64,000 bases of DNA from contig NZ_CP132543.1 in the NCBI RefSeq assembly GCF_030845195.1, positions 327,501 to 391,500 on the forward strand, read 5' to 3'. Both the position numbers and the translations under genes were made by a program. The notes under the pieces are model-generated. The model ran no database searches, was not told the DNA's origin, and saw only the letters and a list, made by a program, of their open reading frames with translations. The DNA is from Sanyastnella coralliicola. GTDB lineage: Bacteria > Bacteroidota > Bacteroidia > Flavobacteriales_D > Sanyastnellaceae. Below, piece after piece: positions 12,560 through 21,156 of this stretch (position 1 is the first letter of the stretch; every line of letters starts with the position of its first letter).

Positions 12560-13867
12560 TTACTTGTTCATTTGAGTGATGACTTCTCGGCTATTCGCCG
12601 GAACGCCGAGGCTTTCAATGAATCCTGCATTTGAATTGAGAATGCCTAATTCATTATCGTTGATCGTATAGAAGTTTCCGCTTACCTGATCAATGGCGAT
12701 GGATTGAGCATCAAAGCTGTTCCCTTCAGAAAGGAAGCTCTGGAAACTGAATAGGTAAACAACCGACGAAGAAGTATGTCCTATAATGAACGAATCGGGC
12801 CCGATTTGTTCTATGGTCTCAATAGGCTCATCTGCGAAGTAATAATTCGTTGGGTCAAAGAAAGACAAGGTTTGCTGATCAAAAACGCGCGCGAAAATGC
12901 CGTCACCGCCATTTCCAATGGCTAAAATGTTATCTGATTCATACGCAAAGAGACCTTCAAGATCACCGGGTAGGACATTTGAATTCTCTAGTGCCCCAGA
13001 GTTCTTGTTATACTGTTGAAGGAAGAAATTCGTGGTGCCAACTTGCTGCACTTCTACAAAGAGATCATCTTCAATCACAAGTACGGATTCCGGACGAAAA
13101 TTGTCACCAACTTCAATTATACTGCGCTGAGTTCCGCCTTTGGCGAAAGAACGAACGGTTCCATCAAAAAATGAAACATAGTAATAGAGCTGATCTTCAT
13201 CGAAGGTAATATCACGCACAAAATCTCCGTTCAATGGATTGGAGTTGGCATAAGTTCCGATGACTTGAAAGGTTTCGTCATCCAGAAAATCGAGCCTTCC
13301 AGTAGTACCGCCTCCTACCAATACTTCACTGTGATAAGACCCTGCGTAAGCGATATTCATATCTCCTGATAAACTCGCCACTTCAACAAATTGATCAGAT
13401 TCATTAAGTGTGTACAGATTTGAGCTCACACCATCCGAGGTGAGGGTTAGCACGTTATCAAGTGTTAGAGGTGCCTCGAAATAAGTGACTTCTTTGAAGG
13501 CCGCTCCTTCGTTACCTTCAAAGTCAGTAGCGAAAAACCCGAGGGAGTAACTACCAGATGGCCAATGCACATCTTCCAATATGAACGAGATAGTTTCGTC
13601 AATGTTTACGGGGTCTCCTGAAGTTTCAATCACCCCTGAGTTGTAGCGGACACGTCCACTTTCATCGGTCAATTTGACGATCCATGAACGAATACCATTT
13701 TCATCATTGGCTTGTGCCCGAACAAATACCAGATCTTCATAATTGTAGGTCGGATTTCCACCCGATGGATTGAGGATTTGAACCGTAGGCGGGATGTCAT
13801 CTTTCTCCTTGCAACCAATGATTACAAGAAGGCTCATAACGATAAAAAATAGGATTGTCCTCAACAT
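12560..13867 (-). CDS. lipoprotein with Ig-like and propeller-like regions
   Basis: A 435-residue predicted lipoprotein: a hydrophobic N terminus runs into the lipobox LVIIGC, so lipidation is expected at Cys19. Residues about 25-140 resemble an Ig-like domain of the kind found in Bacteroidota surface proteins (PPTVQILNPSGG, then NDENGIRSW and WPSGSYSLGFFATD). The remainder is made of short strand-rich repeats suggestive of a beta-propeller. No enzymatic motif is recognisable. It is convergent with the propeller gene downstream: the two stops form TAATTA (12557-12562) with no space for a separate terminator. Function unknown. Confidence 0.85.
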   Translation of the reverse strand: MLRTILFFIVMSLLVIIGCKEKDDIPPTVQILNPSGGNPTYNYEDLVFVRAQANDENGIRSWIVKLTDESGRVRYNSGVIETSGDPVNIDETISFILEDVHWPSGSYSLGFFATDFEGNEGAAFKEVTYFEAPLTLDNVLTLTSDGVSSNLYTLNESDQFVEVASLSGDMNIAYAGSYHSEVLVGGGTTGRLDFLDDETFQVIGTYANSNPLNGDFVRDITFDEDQLYYYVSFFDGTVRSFAKGGTQRSIIEVGDNFRPESVLVIEDDLFVEVQQVGTTNFFLQQYNKNSGALENSNVLPGDLEGLFAYESDNILAIGNGGDGIFARVFDQQTLSFFDPTNYYFADEPIETIEQIGPDSFIIGHTSSSVVYLFSFQSFLSEGNSFDAQSIAIDQVSGNFYTINDNELGILNSNAGFIESLGVPANSREVITQMNK

Positions 13868-14017
13868 GGTGATAAGTTACTTCAATTTCTATTGAGCTCG
13901 AATGCTAATGCCTGTGATCACGGGGATTCTCACGCTAGCGCGGAATGTTAATAACCTTATGGAAATCGCGTTGATAGATGGAGGGTTGTTTCGGAACTTA
14001 ACTCTCCGGCTTCGGAT

Positions 14018-14025
14018 TATTTTTG
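14018..14025 (+). promoter_or_regulatory. -7 element of the dnaB promoter
   Basis: TATTTTTG is an exact TAnnTTTG match ending only 7 bases before the dnaB ATG, implying an extremely short or absent 5' leader. Confidence 0.6.
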
Positions 14026-14032
14026 TCCCCTT

Positions 14033-15616
14033 ATGGATCAGCGCAGAGAACGTACAGAGAGAATGCCTCTTGGAGTAAAAACCAAGCAGGCTGCAGAGAC
14101 ACCAGTAGGAAAACTTCCACCACAGGCATTAGACCTCGAACAGGCGGTTCTTGGGGCAATGATGCTCGAAAGTTCTGCAGTAAACGCGGCTATCGACATC
14201 TTGAAGCCAGCAAGTTTCTACAAAGAAGCACACGCGCGCATTTTTGCAGCGATTGCTGATCTCTTCCAACGTTCTGAGCCCATTGATATCTTGACTGTAA
14301 CGCAAGCTTTGCGCAAAGCCGGTGACATTGACCTCGTAGGTGGTCCATACTACGTGTCTCAACTGACTACGCGCGTTGCAAGTACAGCCAATATTGAGCA
14401 GCACGCTCGTATCATTGCGCAAAAGCATATCCAGCGAGAGTTGATTCGTGTTTCGAACGACATCATGAAAGATGCATTTGAAGAGACAACCGATGTATTC
14501 GACTTGTTGGATAAAGCTGAGGGATCTCTTTTCGAAGTAGCGGAAGGAAACATCCGAAAGTCATACGATAACATGCAGAACTTGATGCGCGAGGCAATTG
14601 CCAACATCGATTCTGCACGTGAGAATAAAGACGGTGTGAGTGGTGTTCCTTCTGGGTTCACAGACCTCGACCGTGTAACGGGTGGTTGGCAACGAAGCGA
14701 TATGATCGTCCTCGCGGCACGTCCTGGTATGGGTAAGACGGCTTTCGTACTGTCTATGGCTCGAAACATGGCCGTTGACTATCAGGTGCCAGTAGCGGTA
14801 TTCTCTTTGGAGATGGCTGGGGTGCAGTTGGTTCAGCGTCTGATCGCCAGTGAGACAACTCTTTCTTCAGAAAAACTGAGAAAGGGTACCCTTGAAGACC
14901 ACGAGTACCAGATGCTTCACCAACGAATTGGTAAGCTTGCGAATGCACCGATTTACATTGATGATACTCCAGGTATTTCCATTTTCGAACTTCGTGCGAA
15001 ATGTCGTCGACTAAAAGCGAAGCACGGTATCGATATGGTAATCATCGATTACCTCCAGCTGATGACGGCAGGAGGAGACACAAAAGGCGGTAACCGTGAG
15101 CAGGAAATCTCTACGATCTCACGTTCGATCAAGGGAATCGCCAAAGAGCTTAACGTGCCGATTATCGCCCTTTCTCAGCTGTCTCGTTCTGTGGAGACTC
15201 GAGGAGGTGATAAACGACCAATCCTATCCGACCTTCGTGAATCAGGAGCAATTGAGCAGGATGCCGATATCGTTTGCTTCATTTACCGAGCGGAATACTA
15301 CGGGTTCACTGATCCAAAAGACCATCCACGTGGACTAGATCCTCGAGGATTGGGTGAGTTGATCATCGCAAAACACCGTAACGGAGCCTTGGAAACTGTA
15401 GACCTTCGATTTGTTGGGCACCTCGCCAAGTTCTCGAACTTCGATAGCTTCGACGATGACAATCCGTTTGCGAATGCTATGCGTCCGAATACTTCATTCG
15501 AAGGTGGAGCGAATGAACCTAAAACCCTCGTGGTGGGTTCTCGTATGAATGACGAAGAAGACGATGACTCGGGAGATGATTTCATCGGTACTGCAGGTGA
15601 GGAGCCTCCGTTCTGA
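14033..15616 (+). CDS. dnaB: replicative DNA helicase DnaB
   Basis: DnaB is the hexameric 5'-3' helicase that drives the replication fork. The 527-residue protein has the N-terminal primase-interaction domain (about 25-130), a linker, and the RecA-like C-terminal domain with Walker A ARPGMGKTAF at 229-238, the Walker B region MVIIDYLQLM, and the downstream motif SQLSRSVETRGGDKRP with an arginine-finger region. No intein is present. It carries an acidic tail ending in EEPPF that resembles the C-terminal tip of SSB proteins; this is seen in the sequence, its meaning is inference. The ATG at 14033 is right behind a consensus -7 element. It is monocistronic as far as can be seen. Confidence 0.98.
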   Translation: MDQRRERTERMPLGVKTKQAAETPVGKLPPQALDLEQAVLGAMMLESSAVNAAIDILKPASFYKEAHARIFAAIADLFQRSEPIDILTVTQALRKAGDIDLVGGPYYVSQLTTRVASTANIEQHARIIAQKHIQRELIRVSNDIMKDAFEETTDVFDLLDKAEGSLFEVAEGNIRKSYDNMQNLMREAIANIDSARENKDGVSGVPSGFTDLDRVTGGWQRSDMIVLAARPGMGKTAFVLSMARNMAVDYQVPVAVFSLEMAGVQLVQRLIASETTLSSEKLRKGTLEDHEYQMLHQRIGKLANAPIYIDDTPGISIFELRAKCRRLKAKHGIDMVIIDYLQLMTAGGDTKGGNREQEISTISRSIKGIAKELNVPIIALSQLSRSVETRGGDKRPILSDLRESGAIEQDADIVCFIYRAEYYGFTDPKDHPRGLDPRGLGELIIAKHRNGALETVDLRFVGHLAKFSNFDSFDDDNPFANAMRPNTSFEGGANEPKTLVVGSRMNDEEDDDSGDDFIGTAGEEPPF

Positions 15617-15672
15617 TAATCATTTTTAACACTGCTTAGAAGCCCGTAAGCACTATCGGGGAACGCTTTTTG

Positions 15673-15680
15673 TACCTTTA
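15673..15680 (+). promoter_or_regulatory. near-consensus -7 element for the amidotransferase-like gene
   Basis: TACCTTTA differs from TAnnTTTG only in the last base and ends 5 bases before the ATG at 15686, again predicting a leaderless or nearly leaderless mRNA. Confidence 0.4.
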
Positions 15681-15685
15681 CGAAT

Positions 15686-16960
15686 ATGACGAAGAAACTT
15701 CTACAGCGTGTTTCAATGTTGACTTTGGTCTTGTGTTTCGCCTTATCGGCGGAAGCATCCAAGATTCTGATTCCAATGGATGACGACCAGAGTAACCATC
15801 TCAAAGCATATGGAATTGCCTTTTGGGTACTTCAGAATGACATCGAAGTAGAATGGCTATTGAATTATCGAGGCGGTGCCTTTATGATTGATAACTATCC
15901 TGATGTCACAGCTGAGTGTACCATCCGAGGAGTGTCATACCAAGTCATTGCTGACGTCCAAGCGAATCAGATTTACGGCAGCATTGCTGATCCAGAAGTC
16001 AATCAAGAACGTGTGAAATTGGAAGTACCGCCGAAGGTGGCAGTATATTCTCCAAAGAGTAAACTGCCATGGGATGATGCAGTAACGCTCGTTCTAACTT
16101 ATGCCGAGATTCCATATACGGTAATTTATGATGAAGAAGTAGTCAGAGGAGAGTTGCCAAAGTATGATTGGCTGCACCTTCACCACGAAGACTTTACAGG
16201 GCAGTACGGAAAGTTCTATCGTTCATTCAGAAACGCAGCCTGGTACCAAGAGGAAGTGCGCAATCAAGAATCAACGGCAGCTTCATTGGGCTTTTCAAAG
16301 GTGAGCGATATGAAGCGCACAGTAGCTTTAGAGATTAAGAACTTCGTAGTTGGCGGTGGTTTCTTGTTCACGATGTGCTCGGGAACAGACTCTTATGACA
16401 TTTCCCTTGCCGCGCAGAATACTGATATCTGTGAGTCGATGTTCGATGGAGATCCAGCTGATCCTGCAGCTCAAGAAAAGCTTCGATTTGAAGATGGATT
16501 CGCCTTCCGTGATTACCAGCTCGAAAGAGACCCGATGGTGTATGAATTCTCATCCATTGATGCTACTCAGGATCATGCGAAGCTCGGTCAGAAGAACGAC
16601 TTCTTCACCTTGTTTGATTTCAGTGCGAAATGGGACGTTATTCCTACCATGCTTACACAGAACCATGAACAGGTAATTGCTGGTTTCATGGGGCAAACGA
16701 CAGCCTTCCGCGCTCAATATTTGAGGCCAGAAGTAACCATCATGGGAGAGACGAGATCTATTCGCAGTGCGAAGTATATCCATGGGACCTTAGGTCAAGG
16801 CCAATGGACGTATTACGGAGGTCACGATCCTGAAGATTACCGTCACTTGGTGAATGATCCACCGACCGACTTGAACTTGCATGCGAATTCTCCTGGATAC
16901 CGTTTGATTCTAAATAACATCCTGTTTCCAGCGGCGAAAAAGAAAGAGCAGAAGACCTAG
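15686..16960 (+). CDS. exported glutamine-amidotransferase-like protein (often labelled asparagine synthetase B)
   Basis: The 424-residue product has a signal peptide (LTLVLCFALSAEAS) and begins its mature part with SKILIPMDDDQSNHLKAYG. It matches a Bacteroidota family that databases commonly name asparagine synthetase B, but neither the N-terminal nucleophile Cys of Ntn amidotransferases nor the PP-loop of AsnB is present. The central part has the layout of a class I glutamine amidotransferase-like domain, with a GGGFLFTMCSG segment (around residues 225-235) where a nucleophile elbow would sit. I therefore avoid the name asnB. Cellular role unknown, probably periplasmic. Its TAG overlaps the TAG of the convergent gene within the tetranucleotide CTAG. 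Confidence 0.85.
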   Translation: MTKKLLQRVSMLTLVLCFALSAEASKILIPMDDDQSNHLKAYGIAFWVLQNDIEVEWLLNYRGGAFMIDNYPDVTAECTIRGVSYQVIADVQANQIYGSIADPEVNQERVKLEVPPKVAVYSPKSKLPWDDAVTLVLTYAEIPYTVIYDEEVVRGELPKYDWLHLHHEDFTGQYGKFYRSFRNAAWYQEEVRNQESTAASLGFSKVSDMKRTVALEIKNFVVGGGFLFTMCSGTDSYDISLAAQNTDICESMFDGDPADPAAQEKLRFEDGFAFRDYQLERDPMVYEFSSIDATQDHAKLGQKNDFFTLFDFSAKWDVIPTMLTQNHEQVIAGFMGQTTAFRAQYLRPEVTIMGETRSIRSAKYIHGTLGQGQWTYYGGHDPEDYRHLVNDPPTDLNLHANSPGYRLILNNILFPAAKKKEQKT

Positions 16961-18873
16961 TTCAGGATCTTAATCTCTTCGATCGTACTTCCTACTTGTA
17001 CTTCACGAACCACATCCATAGCTGAGGTCACTTGGCCGAATATGCTGTAGCGTCCTTCGAGATGAGGTGTTGGGCTGTGGGTAATGAACCATTGACAGCT
17101 TTCTGTATCGTTTCCGGCGCTAGCCATACCTAAGGCACCTTCGTCATAATCATGCATGGCGAACTCAGAGCGAATACTGTAATTCACACCACCCCATCCG
17201 TCACCACGAGGACAACCTCCTTGGATGACAAAATTTGGTACTACTCGGTGGAATGATTTCCCATTATAGAATCCATCTTCGGCTAGTTGAACGAAACTTC
17301 CAACGCTTCCTGGGGCATTGAGTGGGTAGAGCTCTAGTTTGATCGTTCCTTTATCTGTTACTACTTCAACATCGATAGTGTCGGCGTGGGAAGTCAATAG
17401 ATCGAAGTCAATCGGATGGTTCCAATCAGGAGTGACATGTTTCGGGTCACGTTCTTCAAATTCCGCGATAGCGTCTTCTAAGTAATTATAGGTTTCTACT
17501 TCTTGAGGAATAGGTAGGTTCGCTTGAATACTTTTGAGACGATCAAGGAATGAAGCGTCCATATCATCAGGGTGAGATTGCAGGTGGATACCTACAAGTG
17601 CCAATACCCCGGCGTCTTTCGTATCGATCATGTCACTCAAAGCAATCTTGAAATCACCATCAAAATCACCAGCTGAATGCATTTGCATAATGACATCCGC
17701 AGCCGTTGAAAGAACAGGCAGTGCCATCGAAGTGTCGATGTGGAGTAGGATGTAGCTCGATGCCTCTGGGAAGTACTTCAGTTCTTGCATACATGAAGCC
17801 TTCTCATAAGGCGACTTTCGAGAAGAGCTCAACGAAACCAATTGATCATACCAATCTTGGGTATCATCATCACTCTTCGCAAGCTTGCGAAGAACAGATG
17901 CTCTAGTCGTTACATCCTCAGGAAGGCGATCTCGGACCAGTGCTAGTTCTTCTACATCAAGTTCATTGAAGTCAATTGCGTTAATAGCATTCATGGCCAC
18001 ACCAACTTGGTCAGACTGAATCAATGGAACAAGCACGTCGATTTCCAGAATATTCAAACGAGAACCAGAGCGAAGTAGGTTGACCAATATGCGTTCGTCT
18101 TTCGTTTGAGTGATTTCTTGATTAATGAAATCAGCCATTTCGGGATGTGGACAATGTCTCATCGCCAAAGCAATAGCCATTTTCACGCGCGCGTCATCTT
18201 CACTTTTATAAGCGTTAATTAGTTGGTCTAGATGATCAAGCAAGTTCACTTCCCTTGTTCGTGAAAGGAAATTAGCCGCCGCCAAACGGGCTTCGTAGTT
18301 GTCACAAGCAAGTGATTCGATAGCCTTGTCTTCAAATCCAATCCAACTACGTACGGTTGGCAATCTGAAAAATGCTCCCCACATAGGTGCACTAGCGCAG
18401 TCTTCAGCAATGATGAGCTGCTGGAGTTCGTCTGCATATCTAGGCGGACAAGTCTTGCCTAGAGCGGTAAAGATGTTGTAGCGGAGCGCGTAATCTTTAG
18501 ATGACTTCAGCTTATCGCGCAAAGGAACATAGAGCGAAGTGTCGAACTGCTGGCCCATGGCGTAAGCAGCTGAGATTTGCTTGCTCAAGTCTCCGGAGTT
18601 CAATGCTTGAATAAGCGGCTCGTTGAGGGTGGAATCTATGAAGGAAGCTGATTGAAGAACAGCGCGACTCGCGAGTTTCGTGTCTTCATGTGTGAAGAAT
18701 GGTGTCAGTTTATCCGCGTCACGATGATCCACGGCCTCGATCATTTCTTGGAATGTCGCATCAGCAAGCAAGCTGTCGTTGTGGACAGCTGTTGGTTCGT
18801 GGTTACAAGAAGAAAGGAGGGCGATGCTAAGACAGCAAATCGCGAAGTGCTTGAATATTTTGGTCTTTTCCAT
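16957..18873 (-). CDS. lipoprotein with HEAT-like repeats and C-terminal cyclophilin domain
   Basis: The 638-residue product begins MEKTKIFKHF, has a hydrophobic stretch ending in the lipobox LLSSC, then about 400 residues of helical HEAT-like repeats, and a C-terminal cyclophilin-type peptidyl-prolyl isomerase domain with VVTDKGTIKLELYP, FHRVVPNFVIQGG and GRYSIFGQV motifs. It should be anchored to the envelope and act as a folding catalyst or scaffold for exported proteins. An in-frame start 21 bases upstream is possible, but the chosen ATG gives a cleaner signal peptide. Its 5' end overlaps the 3' end of the HD-domain gene by 47 bases, so the two are probably co-transcribed. Linkage of HEAT repeats to a PPIase is uncommon outside this phylum as far as I recall. 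Confidence 0.9.
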   Translation of the reverse strand: MEKTKIFKHFAICCLSIALLSSCNHEPTAVHNDSLLADATFQEMIEAVDHRDADKLTPFFTHEDTKLASRAVLQSASFIDSTLNEPLIQALNSGDLSKQISAAYAMGQQFDTSLYVPLRDKLKSSKDYALRYNIFTALGKTCPPRYADELQQLIIAEDCASAPMWGAFFRLPTVRSWIGFEDKAIESLACDNYEARLAAANFLSRTREVNLLDHLDQLINAYKSEDDARVKMAIALAMRHCPHPEMADFINQEITQTKDERILVNLLRSGSRLNILEIDVLVPLIQSDQVGVAMNAINAIDFNELDVEELALVRDRLPEDVTTRASVLRKLAKSDDDTQDWYDQLVSLSSSRKSPYEKASCMQELKYFPEASSYILLHIDTSMALPVLSTAADVIMQMHSAGDFDGDFKIALSDMIDTKDAGVLALVGIHLQSHPDDMDASFLDRLKSIQANLPIPQEVETYNYLEDAIAEFEERDPKHVTPDWNHPIDFDLLTSHADTIDVEVVTDKGTIKLELYPLNAPGSVGSFVQLAEDGFYNGKSFHRVVPNFVIQGGCPRGDGWGGVNYSIRSEFAMHDYDEGALGMASAGNDTESCQWFITHSPTPHLEGRYSIFGQVTSAMDVVREVQVGSTIEEIKILN

Positions 18874-19450
18874 GTTGAAAGCGATGCTTGGCATGTTCGG
18901 TATAGTAGCGGTGACGATTCATGAATCGGAGGTTTTGTTCCGTCCATTCACGATCGGTGTATTCTTTATTTAGTGTGGTTTCCCACTCGAGCCGTAAGCG
19001 TGCGGCAATGGCTTGATAGGCTTCAATTCCCAGATAATGGAGATCTGCATCACGGATAATCTGTTGTTCTATTGATTCAGGTTCAGTGCTGATAGAGGTC
19101 TTTAAGATCAAATGATAGATCTGATCTACGAGTTCATGATCTGCATCTTGGTCATGGACGAATTCTCTGGCGTGATTGGCACCAATTCGTTCATGGTCTT
19201 CAATGCTTTCGTAGTATCCTGAATCGTGAAACCAAGCCGCGATGTACAGTGCAGTCTTAGACCGTTCGCTTAACTGATGATCATTAGCGAGTACAACGGT
19301 CTGTTCGGCTACGGATGAAGTGTGGATTAAGTCGTGATAGGTAAAGGCATTTGAATGACCTGCAGTGATGATACCGATCGCCTGTTCCTGAGCCTGTTTC
19401 GCCAGTTTATTCAGGTAGTGATCAGAAATATAATCAGAGGGTAAGGTCAT
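18827..19450 (-). CDS. HD-domain phosphohydrolase
   Basis: A 207-residue protein with the metal-binding pattern of the HD superfamily: His39 in YHDLIHT, the HD pair His75-Asp76 in WFHDSG, and a later Asp in IRDADLHYLG. These proteins hydrolyse phosphate mono- or diesters, often of nucleotides; the substrate cannot be deduced. There is no signal peptide and no GGDEF or nucleotide-synthetase partner. The ATG at 19450 is the first start after upstream stops. The 3' end overlaps the HEAT-cyclophilin gene. Confidence 0.9.
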   Translation of the reverse strand: MTLPSDYISDHYLNKLAKQAQEQAIGIITAGHSNAFTYHDLIHTSSVAEQTVVLANDHQLSERSKTALYIAAWFHDSGYYESIEDHERIGANHAREFVHDQDADHELVDQIYHLILKTSISTEPESIEQQIIRDADLHYLGIEAYQAIAARLRLEWETTLNKEYTDREWTEQNLRFMNRHRYYTEHAKHRFQHGKDQNIQALRDLLS

Positions 19451-19515
19451 AGACTCTTAAAGCTACACAAGAATGAATAATAACAAAGGAGAGAGTCGAG
19501 AGAGTCAGCGGCGTC

Positions 19516-20097
19516 TTAAACGCGGGCTACAGTGATTTCCGTAGTGAAGAAGGCAAATTTTTCATCGAGTGGAAGAATCGAATATTCGATTGGTTTGCTC
19601 GATTTCTTTGCGATCGTAAGGAACCCTAGTCCAGCTCCGCCTTTGTAGCTGTAGTTCTGATTGCAAAGCGTTTCGATGTAGAGCTTTCGAAGCTCTGTGT
19701 GTGTGAGTCCTCGTAGCTCATCTAGTTTGAATGCAAGAAGGTTGGCATCTTCTGCTAGGATGAGGTTTCCGTTGACAATGGTAAACTCCTTGTCATTCCC
19801 TTGAAGAATAAAAAAGCTATTCGAAGAGCTACGATCGTCTTTGGTACCGTGGATAGAGGTGTTTTGCAAGCACTCGATCAGTACGCTGCACACGCGTTTC
19901 ATGACTTTACGTTTCCCACCATTGTCGATGATGACATCTTCAGTTAGTCGGAGTAAGTAGTCAATTCTGTTCTGGACAATCTCACCGAAATAGGACAACA
20001 AGACTTTCTGTCCCTCTTCTTTCGCTGGATTCCAGCTAAGATGAGAGTGGTACAGTTCGCTAAGTCTAGACAGCGCTTTTTCAGAGATAGCCGCCAT
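19516..20097 (-). CDS. SiaB-like (DUF6272 family) protein kinase
   Basis: A 193-residue cytoplasmic protein that resembles the SiaB family of small GHKL-type kinases, which phosphorylate STAS-domain proteins in partner-switching systems. The N-box-like segment is IECLQNTSIHG (around residues 73-83) and the glycine-rich ATP-lid segment is GGAGLGFLTIAKKS (around 153-166). No PP2C phosphatase or STAS antagonist is encoded next to it in this window, so the partner must be elsewhere. The family name is from memory and moderately certain; the ATPase-like motifs are visible. A consensus -7 element lies about 47 bases upstream. Confidence 0.75.
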   Translation of the reverse strand: MAAISEKALSRLSELYHSHLSWNPAKEEGQKVLLSYFGEIVQNRIDYLLRLTEDVIIDNGGKRKVMKRVCSVLIECLQNTSIHGTKDDRSSSNSFFILQGNDKEFTIVNGNLILAEDANLLAFKLDELRGLTHTELRKLYIETLCNQNYSYKGGAGLGFLTIAKKSSKPIEYSILPLDEKFAFFTTEITVARV

Positions 20098-20143
20098 TGA
20101 TCGTGTTTTGCCCGGTTGTTAGCAGTTGTGTTCTGCTCAACGA

Positions 20144-20151
20144 CAAATATA
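20144..20151 (-). promoter_or_regulatory. -7 element upstream of the SiaB-like gene
   Basis: On the minus strand TATATTTG is an exact TAnnTTTG match, giving a leader of roughly 40 bases before the ATG at 20097. It lies in the 315-base gap 20098-20412, whose only other recognisable content is the inverted repeat at 20300-20360. Confidence 0.6.
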
Positions 20152-20299
20152 CCATTCTTGTAGATAAACCGTGGTAAATCATCGATGAATTCGACAAACA
20201 GGGTGCTTTAAACCGCGTTTTGATTCCAATCAAAGGTAAAATTTCAACTGTGCTTCGGTGCTATTAGGAACCAAAGGTTTTGAACACAAGGGGTTGGAA

Positions 20300-20360
20300 A
20301 AGAGCGAAGCCAACAGAAAGAGAAGAAAAGCGCATGGGGGAAGTTGTTGGCTTCGCTCTT
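20300..20360 (-). terminator. long inverted repeat downstream of the WYL operon, probable terminator
   Basis: A perfect 16-bp inverted repeat, aagagcgaagccaaca (20300-20315) and tgttggcttcgctctt (20345-20360), encloses a 29-base loop that is almost pure pyrimidine on the minus strand. On the minus strand the stem is followed by TTCC, a weak tail. It lies about 50 bases after the stop of the last gene of the WYL operon. A terminator or a 3'-end stabilising hairpin is the simplest reading. Confidence 0.55.
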
Positions 20361-20412
20361 GGGGGATGTTTAGGTAAACTAGGTGCTCGTTAGCACGAAG
20401 GCGTTAAATGTC

Positions 20413-20646
20413 TTAGTAGGTTTTGAACTTGTGTTCAGGAACGATGTAACCTCCATCTGGATTCTTGAGCATGTCATAGAATTCGCGGCAGAAGTAATTG
20501 ATTGGCTTTCGGAACGGGCGACCAGTCAGATAACAATCCCAAGCTTCTAGTGCCATGCGTTTAGCGACATTCCATGAGTAGGCGTTGTATCCGATTGGAC
20601 GAGCGAAAGACTCTACATACTTGCGTGCTTCTACTAGTGATTGCAT
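20413..20646 (-). CDS. small conserved-looking protein of unknown function
   Basis: A 77-residue product starting MQSLVEARKYVESFARP, without signal peptide or membrane segment, rich in aromatic residues (Tyr, Phe, Trp) and basic residues. A TTG start 63 bases further upstream would overlap the stop of the preceding gene as TTGA, but the ATG at 20646 is preferred. It is the last of three co-directional genes behind the WYL-domain regulator. I do not recognise a family. Confidence 0.6.
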   Translation of the reverse strand: MQSLVEARKYVESFARPIGYNAYSWNVAKRMALEAWDCYLTGRPFRKPINYFCREFYDMLKNPDGGYIVPEHKFKTY

Positions 20647-20705
20647 ATCTGTTGTGTTTGTTTGATGATACAATGTTCGGGGGGCAGACCGTAAAGGATT
20701 TACGG

Positions 20706-21098
20706 TCAAGAAAAATTCTGCTGTTTGTAATTGAAAAAGCTGTGGATCAATGGCTTGTTCACCGATTTATTCGGCTGCGAACTCGTGATAACACCTAAAG
20801 TTTCGATGGTGATGTTCTCTCCGAGTACTTCGCTTACGTTCACCGATTCCCATCGATTCTCCTCATTACTCAAGGCGGTGCCTATTGCAGTCATGAGTTT
20901 GAATGCAGTGCTTTTTGGAAGTTTGGTGCGTAGTAGTTCGTTCAGTACGGCGTAAGAAGCTCTGAAAGTGCATACCTGGAGCTTGTTTCCGTCAGAATAG
21001 GCGCCAGAGATCTGAAGTTGATCGTGATTGGTAAAAAGACTGAAGTTGTCGATCCGGAAACGGTCGAAACGAAAAGTGTAAATGCTCGGATTGTTCAT
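20706..21098 (-). CDS. hypothetical protein
   Basis: A 130-residue soluble protein starting MNNPSIYTFRFDRFRI. It looks like a mixed alpha/beta fold, with a basic/hydrophobic helix near the middle (ASYAVLNELLRTKLPKST) and no enzymatic motif I can name. It sits between the WYL regulator and a second small unknown gene with gaps of about 60 bases, so the three are likely an operon. A TTG 21 bases upstream is an alternative start. Confidence 0.6.
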   Translation of the reverse strand: MNNPSIYTFRFDRFRIDNFSLFTNHDQLQISGAYSDGNKLQVCTFRASYAVLNELLRTKLPKSTAFKLMTAIGTALSNEENRWESVNVSEVLGENITIETLGVITSSQPNKSVNKPLIHSFFNYKQQNFS

Positions 21099-21156
21099 CG
21101 TGTCTGTTATTTGACACAATGATCTTCAGTGTGAACGTAAACTATTTACGTTGTGG

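Noticed and set aside
15686..16960. Asparagine synthetase B
   Set aside because: Lacks the nucleophile Cys and the synthetase PP-loop and has a signal peptide; the common database name is probably wrong.
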